From: Ascaris suum
Lineage: Eukaryota > Nematoda > Chromadorea > Rhabditida > Ascarididae
Direction of reading: 5' to 3'
DNA: 64,000 nt
Assembly (NCBI GenBank): GCA_013433145.1
Contig: CM024176.1
Location: 7,488,520-7,552,519, forward strand
The translations under genes and the position numbers were made by a program. Below, in pieces: positions 37,139 to 49,000 of the stretch. The notes under the pieces are model-generated. The model was not told the DNA's origin. It saw nothing but the letters and a program-made list of their open reading frames with translations, and did no database searches. Within the stretch, counting starts at the first letter, position 1, and every line of letters begins with the position of its first letter.

Positions 37139-40100
37139 TGTGAAAGGTGCTATGATCTTTATAGATGCTGTATTATTCCTTCACCTTCATTGTTCTTATG
37201 AATCGTTGATAACAGGCACTTATATTGCGTTTATTTGCCACATAGGCAAAAGAAACAGTGATATGCATTAGAAGTATGCGTAACTGCAGGTATTGGCCAA
37301 AATGACCAGACAATTAACCATAAGCTGTGAGCATCAACTACGGGTATGCGTAACTTTGACAGTGTGCAGAGGAATGTTCCGATCATGAATTATTTAGCTA
37401 TTTATAAAGTCACCGATTCGACATTCCACTCTGCCAATTCCTTGAATACCAATTGAAAAGTTTATCTATACAAAACTTTGCTAGATAAGCTGTTCCTCTC
37501 CAGTCCCCCCCCCCCCCCGCAGAATATCGCGTTTATGTCACTTTAAAGAATGCCTTCCGTAATGATGATGCTCTGTGCATAGAGAATACCCAAGCTTCGG
37601 TCACGCAAATGCATTTCATTTAGGTCGTTCATAGATTACTGTCTCCAAGTCTATACAAGGAGCGTCAAATAGTGAGGGTTTCTCACGATGCTGCTGGGAT
37701 CCATAACAAGTATAAGACGTAACGGTGTAAAAGGAAAGGCAACAAATCTATTAATGTCGAACAGTTCACTTCGAATTTTTTGAAAAACTGCATAATTGCC
37801 CAGATGTAGGGTGATGAGTGAAGTACATGTGAAGATCAACTGGAGAAAGGGCTGCTGCTCGTTCTTATTCCACACAGTGGGCATTACCTGAAGTTATGAA
37901 AAAAAAGATGCTGTTTCGAGTTTGTACGAGGAAGAAAGCTTCACGTAAATTTAAAAAAAAAAACAGGTTCACGAACTTCTAAATTCGGCGGCCGAAATTT
38001 CTTACGCAATATCACCAGAAGGTGGGATGATCGTGAATCACAAACATAAGGAATTTGCAAAGTACTTTTGGAAGAGTATAAAAAATTGCTGAGCACCAAC
38101 AATACTAAAAGTGCGAGATGACAGTTTTAGTCCTAGAAATGCTCGCAATAGAAGCAATATCTACAGTCTCACTTCCTCATTCTTCATTGATACAGTTCCA
38201 CATTGTGCATAGGAATGAGACTAACACGAAGCAAAAGCAGCACCTCGCGACGAATGCAAATGGAAGAATTCACGCTAAATGGAGTGGACAACATCTCACT
38301 GTGGAGTCCGCAAACATGTTTCCGTATTTTAATGCGTGAAATTTGAGATTTCCTAAACTATTCAGAATTTTCTGAAAACATTCAGTCCGGAAACAATCGG
38401 TTTTGGAGATCCCAACGTATTTCGAAATAAATCCCCGCAGGTGTAGCAGAGTCATGTCATTTAAAAGAAAATGACATCGTCTTGAAAAATATAGAGCGAG
38501 AACGACGCTCTACATTTTGCCACAAGTTCTCGATCGTGGTCGTAGGCGATATTTTCGTCAACCTTTGCTCACCTACGACTTGAAACAATGTCACAAGCAC
38601 TGACGGAGCAGCCCGATTTCAGCTGAAGGTTTCCTGCGTGATTTTTCCCGCAAGTTTTACTGCCTTGAAGGTCGGAATTATTTTTGCGAAAAGATGCCTA
38701 GAACATGACCAACGAGCTTTAAGATACCTTTAATTTCAAAAGGATTCTGGACACTTACTTGTGTCGCTTGCTGAGACATTGCAGAAAACTGAGATGTCTA
38801 TAGAAGTGCTCCTTCTTTATGCTCGTTGTTGACCGCGCCCATAAACCGCTTTAAGCTTGCAAGAATTTTTTTCCTACTGTTATTTGACATCTCGTTTTGG
38901 TGATTTGATCGCTGCAATGTCAAATAATTATTTCGAAGGCTCCGAGATCAATCGTTTGATCTCACTAACTCTCTGAAGCATATGCACTTGGCCAGTTGAG
39001 TGCTCACAATGCTCCCAACGACTCCTTAAGTAGTGGAATGCTTTCCAGCTGAAAAAAATTGAAGGCCACACCCTGCTGAAATAACCGAGGCGTGATAATG
39101 TATATGATCGGTTACAGATGAAACGTGCACTCTGCTATAGGCATTGGGATGAACAAGCGCTTCTTTTGCATTCGGCATTATCACAAGCTTTTGCGTTTTA
39201 ATTCGATATCAGTATGGCGCACGTAAACAAAGGAATCAAGGATTGCCTTCAATCCAATCAACAAATGAAGCGCTTTATGCAACAAACATCGAAAATTAAA
39301 CACAGCGCAATAAAATTACTTAAAGCTGTCTTGAATACAGCATGTAAAAACGTTTAGAGCGCTAACTGTGTGCACCGCCAATGGCGATCACTTAATCTTT
39401 GAACTTCGTAAGTGGAGCTCAACACTCAGCATTGATTAATCACAGTTTGGAGCGTCTCTGTTGAACACCTCCAAAAAATGTAACAAAACCATTCAATGAC
39501 TAGGTCTCTTTTATAAAGTCTTGGATATGAAAATTTAGACCGCACATTATTTGCAGTGAAAACAACATGCAGCTTAGTAAAAAAAAACTTTCCACCTAAG
39601 ACGAGCAGTACCTCTGGTTAATGTGTATTACATGAGCAATCGGGAACAATTTATGGTTATTGAAAATTTATCACCCATGTTGCTGAAGAGTTCAACAGGT
39701 ACAACTATACGTGACGAAGATGATGCCTGTGGTCACAAAGAGGAGATGAGGATCACGAATACAGCAAAAACCAACATAATGAAACATAAATTTACAAGCA
39801 CAAAACATACAATACATAAATGCACACAATGTGAAATGTTCTGGCTGATCTATTGCCATAACACTCGATGATATGCTACTCAGTGATACTCGAATGAGGT
39901 GTTTTCAATTAACAACACTCTTACGGGACTTCTAAAGATGTCGAGGATGGACAGGTTATCATTGATATCTTACGCCATATTATTTCATAATTCAATCAAA
40001 TCGTTGAGGAAAAAACTCTTTTGTGTTTCTAATTTATATCGCATGATATTTATCGTTAATTCACTACTTTAGATAGCTTGTTGTGAAGGCGCAAATAGAA

Positions 40101-43100
40101 GAATTCGAAAGACTAAATAATATAGAAACGGGAGATAAATTCGTAGATTTTGGCGAAATCTATAAAATTTCTCACCTCACAAGGGAATATGTGTTTTCTG
40201 GCTTGGCTCAGGCATTCGTCTTTCTGGCTTGTTTATTTCCGGCTTCGATAATATACCAGTTCTTATTGGAAAGCCGGCTATCTCACGGTCATCGAAACTC
40301 ATTGGTTGGAGTGAGGACGAGAAGTAAAAGCTTTTATTGGTTTTCATTTGCAAGAAGGATGAAGTTCTTATCGCTAGTGGGCACCGACCGCTGCTCGATG
40401 AATGCTTTATGAGCGGTATTCTCAACGCTTACGACATCGATGCTGTCGTTACAGATCTTTTCAGTGGGTACATTCACCGCACGAAGACTTCGACACGTCA
40501 GAATTGTTCCTTCAGATATTTGTGATGTTCCTCATGTGCTTAGCATGTGTTGCTTTTTTTTGAAAAAGATTCCCGAATTCAGGCATGCATAAATTCGAAC
40601 GTCCTATCCTCAGATGTTCGTTGAGAAGCTCATTCGCAGATGGATGAAATTCTCGTGGAACTCAGCATGCATTCTATCACTTTCGATGATCAAGTGATGA
40701 CGCTCCTAATGGTGCACCTGCTGTTATCCTGCTGCGACAAGCCTCTTAGTACTCCAAAAAAGCCGCTGCCAATCACATTGCTCTCCGGCTCTCTTGCAGT
40801 TCCATGTGAGTCAACGACGGCTAGTAAATGCAGATTTACAGGAGCGCTGGTCGCTGAAATGTACATATTTGATTGCTCGGAGTATTGTGAATAAAGTGGG
40901 TGAGTTAGGAGCACTGGTTTTAACTTCCCGAGTATATTCGTATTTCCTCAACCTTGGGCTTACTTCTTTCCAACAGCTCTGCCTTAAATCTATTCCGATG
41001 CGATCACCATGTTTCATGGAGAGGATTTTCGCGATCCTAGCTCGTAAGCACCTCCGCAGCATTGAAGTCCACAGAAAATGATTCCCTTGCGCTTGCGAGC
41101 TACTCGCTATTAATTTCCTTGCTAGCATTCACTGTTGTTTTAATGTTGCCTACAAATGTCTCAATTTTCTGCCATCTGAAACCCAGGATTTTATGCACCA
41201 ATTGTTGATATGCGTTGCGCAAATTATTCTCGCATTGTCACAGATCGCTTTAACTCTGCTATTCACCCTTCAGCGGTTCTGTCCCCTTGGCTTCTTTTCT
41301 TGAGGCAGTTGATAGGCAGTGCAATCCGGTAAGTTTGGTTCACAATCCTGGCCATGTTAAGAAAACTCAGGAACCTTTGTTTACTAACGATTGCCACCTC
41401 GTTAGTGATAATATCGTTAGCGCAAAACTTTCATCAAGCGATCACTCTACTATTGGTGATTATCCCGTTTGAGATCACCTCGCGCGCTGAATTCCACCAC
41501 CCGACATTCATTGGAGTTTTGGCCGAAAGCAAATGCTGTCTTTGGACAATGAGGAATGCGATGCTAGTGAATTGCGACTTGACCTTTTAACTTTTTTAGG
41601 ATGGTTGGATTTCAACGACAGATTTTCGGGATTTATGAACTTTCTGAATTGCTTGGTCGATTTTTTTGTAACAGTAGGCAAATTGAAGAAAGCACATCAA
41701 ATATTCCTTGATCATATTTAAAGAAGTTCGGCAAAAAACATCTCGTACTGCTTAAGCAATGTAGACGGCATGGTCAAAAGGCACTTTTGAAATGGGCTAA
41801 GTTTTCTAGATCAAATGCGCAAAGTTGCCCAGAAATCAGCCGAAGCAGTTTACTCGTTCTGAGAATAGAAAGTAATTTTATAAAAATCTTAATAACGAAA
41901 TAAATGTTCCGCATGGTGTCATTATTCTCAAGCCTAACGATATGGATGTATCTGTCGAGAAGTCAGGCAGGTGTGATCTGCTTAATGATTTCTTCTGGGA
42001 TGTTTCTGAATGAGACCTTAACCTTCTGCTTGAGTTTCTCATTTGAAGAAAAAAGAGGTCGGTAAAGCATGGTATCCGTAGCCACTGAATCCATAAGATG
42101 ACCACAGCATAAATGGACAACAAAATTTCCCTAGCTCTAGATGGCACTCCACCATACTTTATAAAATACGCAGCGGCGACTATTTCAATTCCTCTAGGTA
42201 TGATTTTTCAGAGAAGTCTTTTTTCTTCCTTAGTTCGTTCGTTCTGGACGAAGTCGTTCTGTTATTGAAAAAGTCGCCGTCCTCGTCAGCAGGAAGTCTA
42301 GGCCGATAAACTTGACATCTTCTTTGTGCGAGGTTGTGCAAATTACTATTAAGGATACCGTTCTGCACTAGACAGCATCTCATAGACTGAAGGGACCTAC
42401 ATAAGATGGTTTTTTGCCAAGTAAATCTAATCTTTTGCTGTTGATCTTACCTGCACGGAACTGAATCACTAACCCAATCACAAAGTATTTCAGCAACCGT
42501 TCATACACGAGCAACTTGTGCTTACTCGATTTCCGAACACTTCATCCAAAGAAAATGCGAAGTCACCAGAACCACTGATACAAAGCACTTAGCACTTCCT
42601 TGTTGAAAGAGATATTTGAGAATTACTAGGACAACCTGTTATCAGCTAGGAGTATGCTGTAAATTAAGACCGCTTCATTTGCATTAATTTATGAAGATTT
42701 CCTATGACACAAAAAAACCAGGCTGTGGTGCAAGACCGAAAATTTTTGGCGAAAAATCCGCCTAGAATCGCTACCCTCAAGTATGACTTGCTCCAAGTTG
42801 GGCACGAAATTCCCAGCACTTCGCGTATTCGGTGCCGATACTACTTTTGGCCCATCAGATATCGTGGTTTTAATTTCCTACTGCAATTCGTCGATGCGCG
42901 CAATGCGGATGTCGTGACCATTTCATCGTTGTCTTCTTACTGCTCTTTCATTCATTTCAATTTTCACACCAACACTCACGTTATATCCCTGGATTTTTGT
43001 ATCTTCTCGCGTAATTGCTTCTGCAGAGATGTCAGCACATATTTTCGCTCTTTTCATTTTATCACTTGTTTTCCTATACCATAAATTTATATTATTCAGC

Positions 43101-45775
43101 ATCAAAAAGAAGGAAAAAAAATTAAAGAAGTTGTATCACATAGCAAAATTTACTGTCACCACTTTTTAAAGCTCGTCCAAATATAACAGACATCGGAGTT
43201 TGATCAGAACAATCGTCGCTTTATGCTAACAATCTATCCACAGGCGCCGAATCCAGAAAATGTTTCTTTCAGGACAATAAGTAATATTTCCAGCGTCTGG
43301 TCGATCCCATGACCTAAAAACCACAAATGGGATGCCGCGCTTGCAGTGTATCATAAGCCTTTTGTTCGCACACAGAACTTGAGGAAGGGGAAATTCAAAC
43401 ATAATGTATGTGAAGGATGCGCAAGGGAATCGCTGCGTTCCATTTCATAGGGAAGTTCTGATGGCACTGCTGCTTCTATTCTCTCCAATTTCTTTTACCC
43501 ACGGAAGGAGGTGCTGAGTGCGCAAATTCCCCTGTGGACCTTCGTGTCGAGTGTGTCTGTGTACGCATATGCATGTGTCTGCCTATTTCCGTAAATACTG
43601 GTTTGCGCATGTGTGGACAACCGTGACTTTATTTCTTGACCTCTCAAAACATTGAAATGTGAGTTGAATTTGACTGAGACCGGAAAACTGCCCTTTCGAA
43701 GTCTAAATTTTGTGGAACCACATACTGATACCCTTTTCGTTTTCAAACAAGGAAGCCTTGATAGGTGTGATCTCTTCAAGACGCGTTTGATGCCTTACTG
43801 ACTTTCCAGCGTCCTCAGTCAGTTTGAATAGCTTGAAATAATACCTTCTTTCATATCGCGCCGCCTATGGGACACACACGAGACTCTTTGAGTGGATTCA
43901 TCAGTATCTCATATGCCCTTAACAGGTGGGCAAGTTATAATGTTAACTTATGTTGTATGATTGTGCTCGAAATCACTTTGATTGATAGCTTCGAATTGAA
44001 AACTAGCTTCTCGATCTATAAAGGAGCTAGAAATGGACACTGCCATCCTAAAAATGACTTAAGGCCGAAAGAAATCACGCTCCCTGGCGTGCCCTATGAA
44101 CCTACTAAATGAGATATAAACAGGTGTCAATCACCGTATGCACCTTACAAGTTCACTATTTACTCTCCAGGTTAAGCTTGAAAATGAGATCGAGAGGAGA
44201 GCAAAATTCATCGGCGAAGAAGTTTGCTCGCCCGTCACTACCACACTGTGGTCCCCCTTCCTATCCCTGAATCGGGCTGTTTATCTCGCGCTTCTTCCCC
44301 AGAGTCGGACAAGCATGTCGTGGTTTTCCCATCTTATACCTTGGTTTTCTAAACGCCCAGTACAACGAAGGAATGCATGTATTGCTTGCTATCTCACGAA
44401 AATTGTGATCGAATAAGAGTGTCCTCGTCCCCGCCCTCGGTATAAGCGCATGTTGTTCTGTAAGTGTCGACAGGAAAGAAACTTTTCCGCTTCAATAGAC
44501 CCACGGTCCTCTACGAATGAATCCCTCACTCGCTGAACCAAAAATGTTGATGGCATAGATCCGCAGAAGCCTTCATGGTTTCACCTATACAACATGCGCA
44601 TTAAACACTGACTTGCAAAATACAGTTATCGAAGTTATCGAACTGAACGCCTCTTGTTATGAAGGGACTCTCTGCACTGGCATTGCTGTCGCAATCTCTT
44701 TCTGAAGCATGTTGGATACAATATGCAACGTCGACCAAGTAGTCATTACTAGGTGATTGTTTTTACGTGGCTGCGCCACCGAAACATCCACAGCGATGAC
44801 GCTTGCTCTGGTTTCATTTACTTGTGTCCGTCTATCTATTAATCACCACAGCGGAGAGGCCTATTTCGAACAACTTCTTTCTGCCGCTGCTAGGGAGCCA
44901 GCGTTCTTCAAGAGCTCCTAATTTTTTGCTTTGAATGTTAACCCTTCCATCTTAGATAAGCTGTTCAAAATTCGCATTTGCACATCACATTATCATAACA
45001 TCGTTTCTGTGCGTATTTACAATCGGCTGCCTGCTTCAGTACGGGAAATGCCAGAGGTAGAGCTGAAACTTTGATGGCTACACCTGAACTCAGGTTCACT
45101 CGAGATTACAACTTTCGGCCTGATCCATAACCTGACAAGAACTGCAAAATCTTATATGCAAAAAATTCGTTTGCATTTTGAAAGCTGTCGAACTGCATGT
45201 AGGAAAGAGCCAAGTCAGAAAGACGAATGCTTTGCAGAAATTTTTTAGAAGCTGTTGAGGCAGTCAAAATATTTCATCTTTGTGTATAATTCAAAACTTA
45301 TGAGGTTGTGAACTCAGCCTTCTGATAGGCGTGATGTGAAAGCAAAAAGCGGCGCACTTCCTGAACCTCTTTGTCACACATTAGAACTGAACGGCGTCCT
45401 TGTAGACATAGTGCATTGTCTCAATGATGGTGCATTGTTTGGGAAAAACAGGTTCTGATTGTGCAGTCCTTATCATGGCACGCAAGCAAGAGTTTGAGTA
45501 GAGGTAAAGAATGAAAGTTCCGCTAACGGAATGAAGTTTACACTCTCTCCTAAAATGCCCTTTATTGACTGAAATATTTGACAGTACGTATACTTATTGA
45601 TGGCGTAGTTCATTTGGAGGCATAGCGGTGTATTCAAATAGATCGAAGTTTAAGTCGCAGTTGGAAGCCGAGAATGTAATCATCGAGAGCTCAAAAAGAT
45701 TTCACACTCATCGAGTGCAAGTTAAGAATCTTCTAATTAAAATATTTCCGACAGAAATTTTTTTACCGTTTACAG
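37139..45775. other. 8.6-kb intergenic region between genes A and B
   Basis: No complete gene is supported. It carries a 14-C run (37505-37518) and several short coding-like frames without connected splice sites. These are 40337-40525 (+), about 41882-42029 (+, ending at a stop) and 42180-42383 (-, ending at a stop after LEELK). They may be relics of an older gene or chance. No transposase or reverse transcriptase motif was recognised. Confidence 0.55.
37505..37518. repeat. C homopolymer run (14 C)
   Basis: Fourteen C bases about 370 bases after the gene A stop. Likely variable in length. Confidence 0.9.
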
Positions 45776-45838
45776 TGATAATGAATGGAAGATAATGCCA
45801 CCTCGCATGTGTATAGACACTAAAAATTACTCTTATCA
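45776..45838 (+). promoter_or_regulatory. Cluster of three GATA-type sites upstream of gene B
   Basis: TGATAA at 45776-45781, AGATAA at 45790-45795 and CTTATCA (TGATAAG on the other strand) at 45832-45838, all within 70 bases upstream of the TATA box. In C. elegans, intestinal genes are driven by GATA factors such as ELT-2 through TGATAA sites. Gut expression of gene B is inferred from this and from the protein family. Confidence 0.55.
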
Positions 45839-45843
45839 CACAC

Positions 45844-45850
45844 TATATAA
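45844..45850 (+). promoter_or_regulatory. TATA box of gene B
   Basis: TATATAA followed by G, 98 bases before the ATG and 29 bases before the A of the initiator at 45871-45875, a normal core-promoter spacing. Confidence 0.65.
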
Positions 45851-45870
45851 GTGAGCTCTAATGACTATCA

Positions 45871-45875
45871 TCAGT
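45871..45875 (+). promoter_or_regulatory. Initiator-like TCAGT, likely start of transcription of gene B
   Basis: TCAGT is the common invertebrate initiator. Start here would give a 5' leader of about 69 nt. The leader contains CTAGCAG (ending 45916), which could act as a spliced-leader acceptor 25 bases before the ATG. Confidence 0.5.
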
Positions 45876-45941
45876 CTATGAGCAAGTCCACATCATAAGT
45901 GTTGGCGAACTAGCAGTCGATTGATTGCACTCGTCGGTAAA

Positions 45942-46050
45942 ATGCATTGGGTCGTGCTGCTTTTAATAGTAGGCCCTGCGGCGATCGGACAAGACTTCAC
46001 GCCAGATAAGCAGCGTATGCTAAAGAAAGGTGCTCTCTATGATGGCGAAT
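45942..46050 (+). CDS. Gene B exon B1 with start codon and signal peptide
   Basis: Codes residues 1-36. ATG is the first after the predicted transcription start. The hydrophobic core [14 protein letters not shown] is followed by [20 protein letters not shown]. Donor GTAAGT, one base into a codon. Confidence 0.85.
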
Positions 46051-49000
46051 GTAAGTGTTTCTTTTTAATACTCGAATTGTAATTGTTGTTTTCAATAACG
46101 GTGGGCGCGACTAATTCCAATCTTGCATCTCCAACCCACCCCACTGACCCCACTTCCCAGAGTCAGGCAGAAGCAGAGGTCGGTTATAATTCCGGAAATT
46201 TCCTGAATAAGTCACGATCAGGTGGTGAGAATTGAAAGATGCATAAATCCAGGAGAAATTTTGTGCAAAGATATGAAACAGTACAACTTTTTCCAGCTAA
46301 ACACACCAAAGCCTATCATCTGCAGATACGCGATACTAGAACTTCGATTCCACTTTCACAGTTTACCTATTTCCTCGCAGTTTCCCGACTGCTAAGCCAC
46401 AAGCTCTTTTAAATCCGAGCGGCTAGAGAAACTTTTAGAAAGCTGTAAGAGGAGATAAAGGGGGGCTCGCTAATCCAATACGTAATGCGAATGTGACTAT
46501 CGGTTAACGCACTCGATGACTAAGAATTTCAATGCAAAGTCATTGTTCTCCAACATTCGCAGGAACATTACCATTTTTGCATCAGAATAATGGCAGAAAA
46601 ATTTCCCTATGCTAGACGCTTCGCTAAGCTTTCATGAAAGCACAACGTCTCTCTAGGAGTTAATATTTCTTTCATGGATTTGTACTTTTCTCTTTCAATG
46701 TTTTTTTTTTTTGCATTTTTCTCTCATCTCTTCTAGGTTACCATTCTGAATTTGAAGAACTCGCTTCTAATGTCTCCATGAGTCGCTATATTAGGAGACG
46801 TATTTAATATTTGTTTAAAGAAACTTTAGCTTTCTTACGCCATAACGACCTTTTTTTCTTCATAAAGCTCACAAATTTCTCTATCGGAATGTCTTTGCCC
46901 CTTGCTGTGAGATCATTACGGTCAAGCCATTCTTCCTACAGTTATTATCAATGAGAATTTTTGATATTTTACAAACGAATTGCATCCACACAACATTCCC
47001 AGTATCATTCCATGCGCAAGCATCTATCAGTCGGTGAGTGTCGAATTCACCGCTCATGACATTTGATTAATTTAAGCAGTTACAGGCGATTACGAACCTG
47101 ACAGTACGATCGCACCCATTTTAGTTCAGCACATCTTCGTCGATAGTATTTGCCTAAGAGGCAAATGTACAAGTAAGATACCCTATATGAAATTCTCGCA
47201 TGAGGAGTGTCACTGCCGTGGGTGGCGCCCGGTCCCGTTAGGATGTCGCAACCTTCTTTCGACAGTGACTCCGAAAGTAGCCTTCTTTTTCCTTATCCTA
47301 ATATTTGCTTAAAAAAGTGAGCGACCATGCTGGGCTGTAAATTTTCATGCATGAACCCAGACACTGGCAAGCTTTCGCTATTTAAGCCTTAGACGTTGAA
47401 TGGTGTTGTTCTATGAGCTGTACTATGTACATATTGCATCAGACGTGATACACTAATGAGGCGTGTTGTGCAAATATTGCATCAGGCATGTTCAGCGCAT
47501 GATGCTATAATCACTGTACAACTGATATCTTTGGAGCCATGTCAAAAAAAAACTGTTACTTCGCCCTATAGCATAGCGCCCATTGGACGATTTTTCTCGA
47601 GTGTGATTTTGCTTGTTCGATTACTCGAACGCGAATAGCCGTGAATAGATTACAGAACGCTCAAGCATTTTCAATATTTGAGCCCCAGATAGAGAAAATG
47701 ATTTCTGCCGGCATGTATCTGGAATCCGCAATTTTCATGAAGTGAATTGGATCCTGCCTAAATTCATGGATACATCAGTTCATTTTTCCTAGAAAAATCT
47801 GCTGCACCTGCTTGCGAAAATATGTCGGTATATTTGTGACTCCGATTCGGGATTGCTTCGATTCATAAACGCGCACGCTGCACAGTGACATCCGAAATAC
47901 TCCCACTTTCTCGTTACGTTTCTCAAGTTGAATGTTAGTGCAAATTCCTTGGCGTTTTTTTTAAAATCCTCACCGAGCATGCTAATTGCATATATCCAAT
48001 TTCAACTTCACAACTTTATAATGACTGTACACCGCAAATCGACGCCATTTTTTTCAAGACGTCAACCCGGTAGACGCTGCATTCATTTTAATGAATGCGG
48101 CAGATATTAGATCCGTTTAGTCGAGTAAGAAATGAAATTTTCTCGAAAATTTTCCTCAATTATGTGCTCGTATGATCGAGACCTTTGAGCTGAACAGTAC
48201 GATCTTTGTACATCGACGTGTTTCTCCTTTTAGGTTCAACTTTTCATCTCCACCTCACATTGAGAAACAAATTTCTTGCAAAACGGTAGTCGGAGAATTC
48301 TTCAATAATATTTATAAGGGGGAAATTTTGATGTTTGACTCGATGTTGTGGAAGCATTGTACGGTCGGCTGTAAAACGCTTTAAATGCTTCATTGTTTGT
48401 TCTTGACGGACAACACGTTGCATGCTGTCTAAAAAAAAGACTAAAGGAAGCGAAAGGCAGTCATATTGGAAGCGGGCAATCGGCGTAACGATAAACCAAA
48501 TAGCGATCAAATTGCTTCGTAAACAAACCACTTAAAAGCTATCAAACGATGTGGAATTATAATGTGTAAAATTCTTAAGCAAGATATAACACTAAAATTT
48601 TCGTTTATTAGCACAAAGTTGGTTGCCCACAACAGTCGAAGACACAGTTTACCATACAACATACGATTCGTTTAGTCAGCAGACATTCGCTTTTAATGGA
48701 TTTTTTTCGCTGAATTATATGTAACTTTATGCCGTCACACCTCAATTAATTTAGGAGAGAGAGCTTCATAATGTTCCTCTATGCTGTACGATACGCTTGC
48801 AAGTTGGAAAAGTGGAAATCATTTATTATTAGCACTTTTATGATGTGTCATTGTGATGACATGACAGCCCGCAAGCACTCTGCTAATATTGTTCTTAAAT
48901 TTGCATATTTAGTGGCGGATTCTCCTTGGCGCTTATTAACAACTTACCATAAATTTAGTTCTCGTTCTTTGCCTGGAGAATTTTTTAGAGAACATTAGAC

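Noticed and set aside
37651..37884. Minus-strand hydrophobic open frame recalling a receptor segment
   Set aside because: Only one or two hydrophobic stretches, with no family motif and no connected exons.
42704..43084. Open frame of 126 residues in the intergenic region
   Set aside because: No recognisable domain. The second half is low-complexity F/S/C-rich and there is no promoter or splice context.
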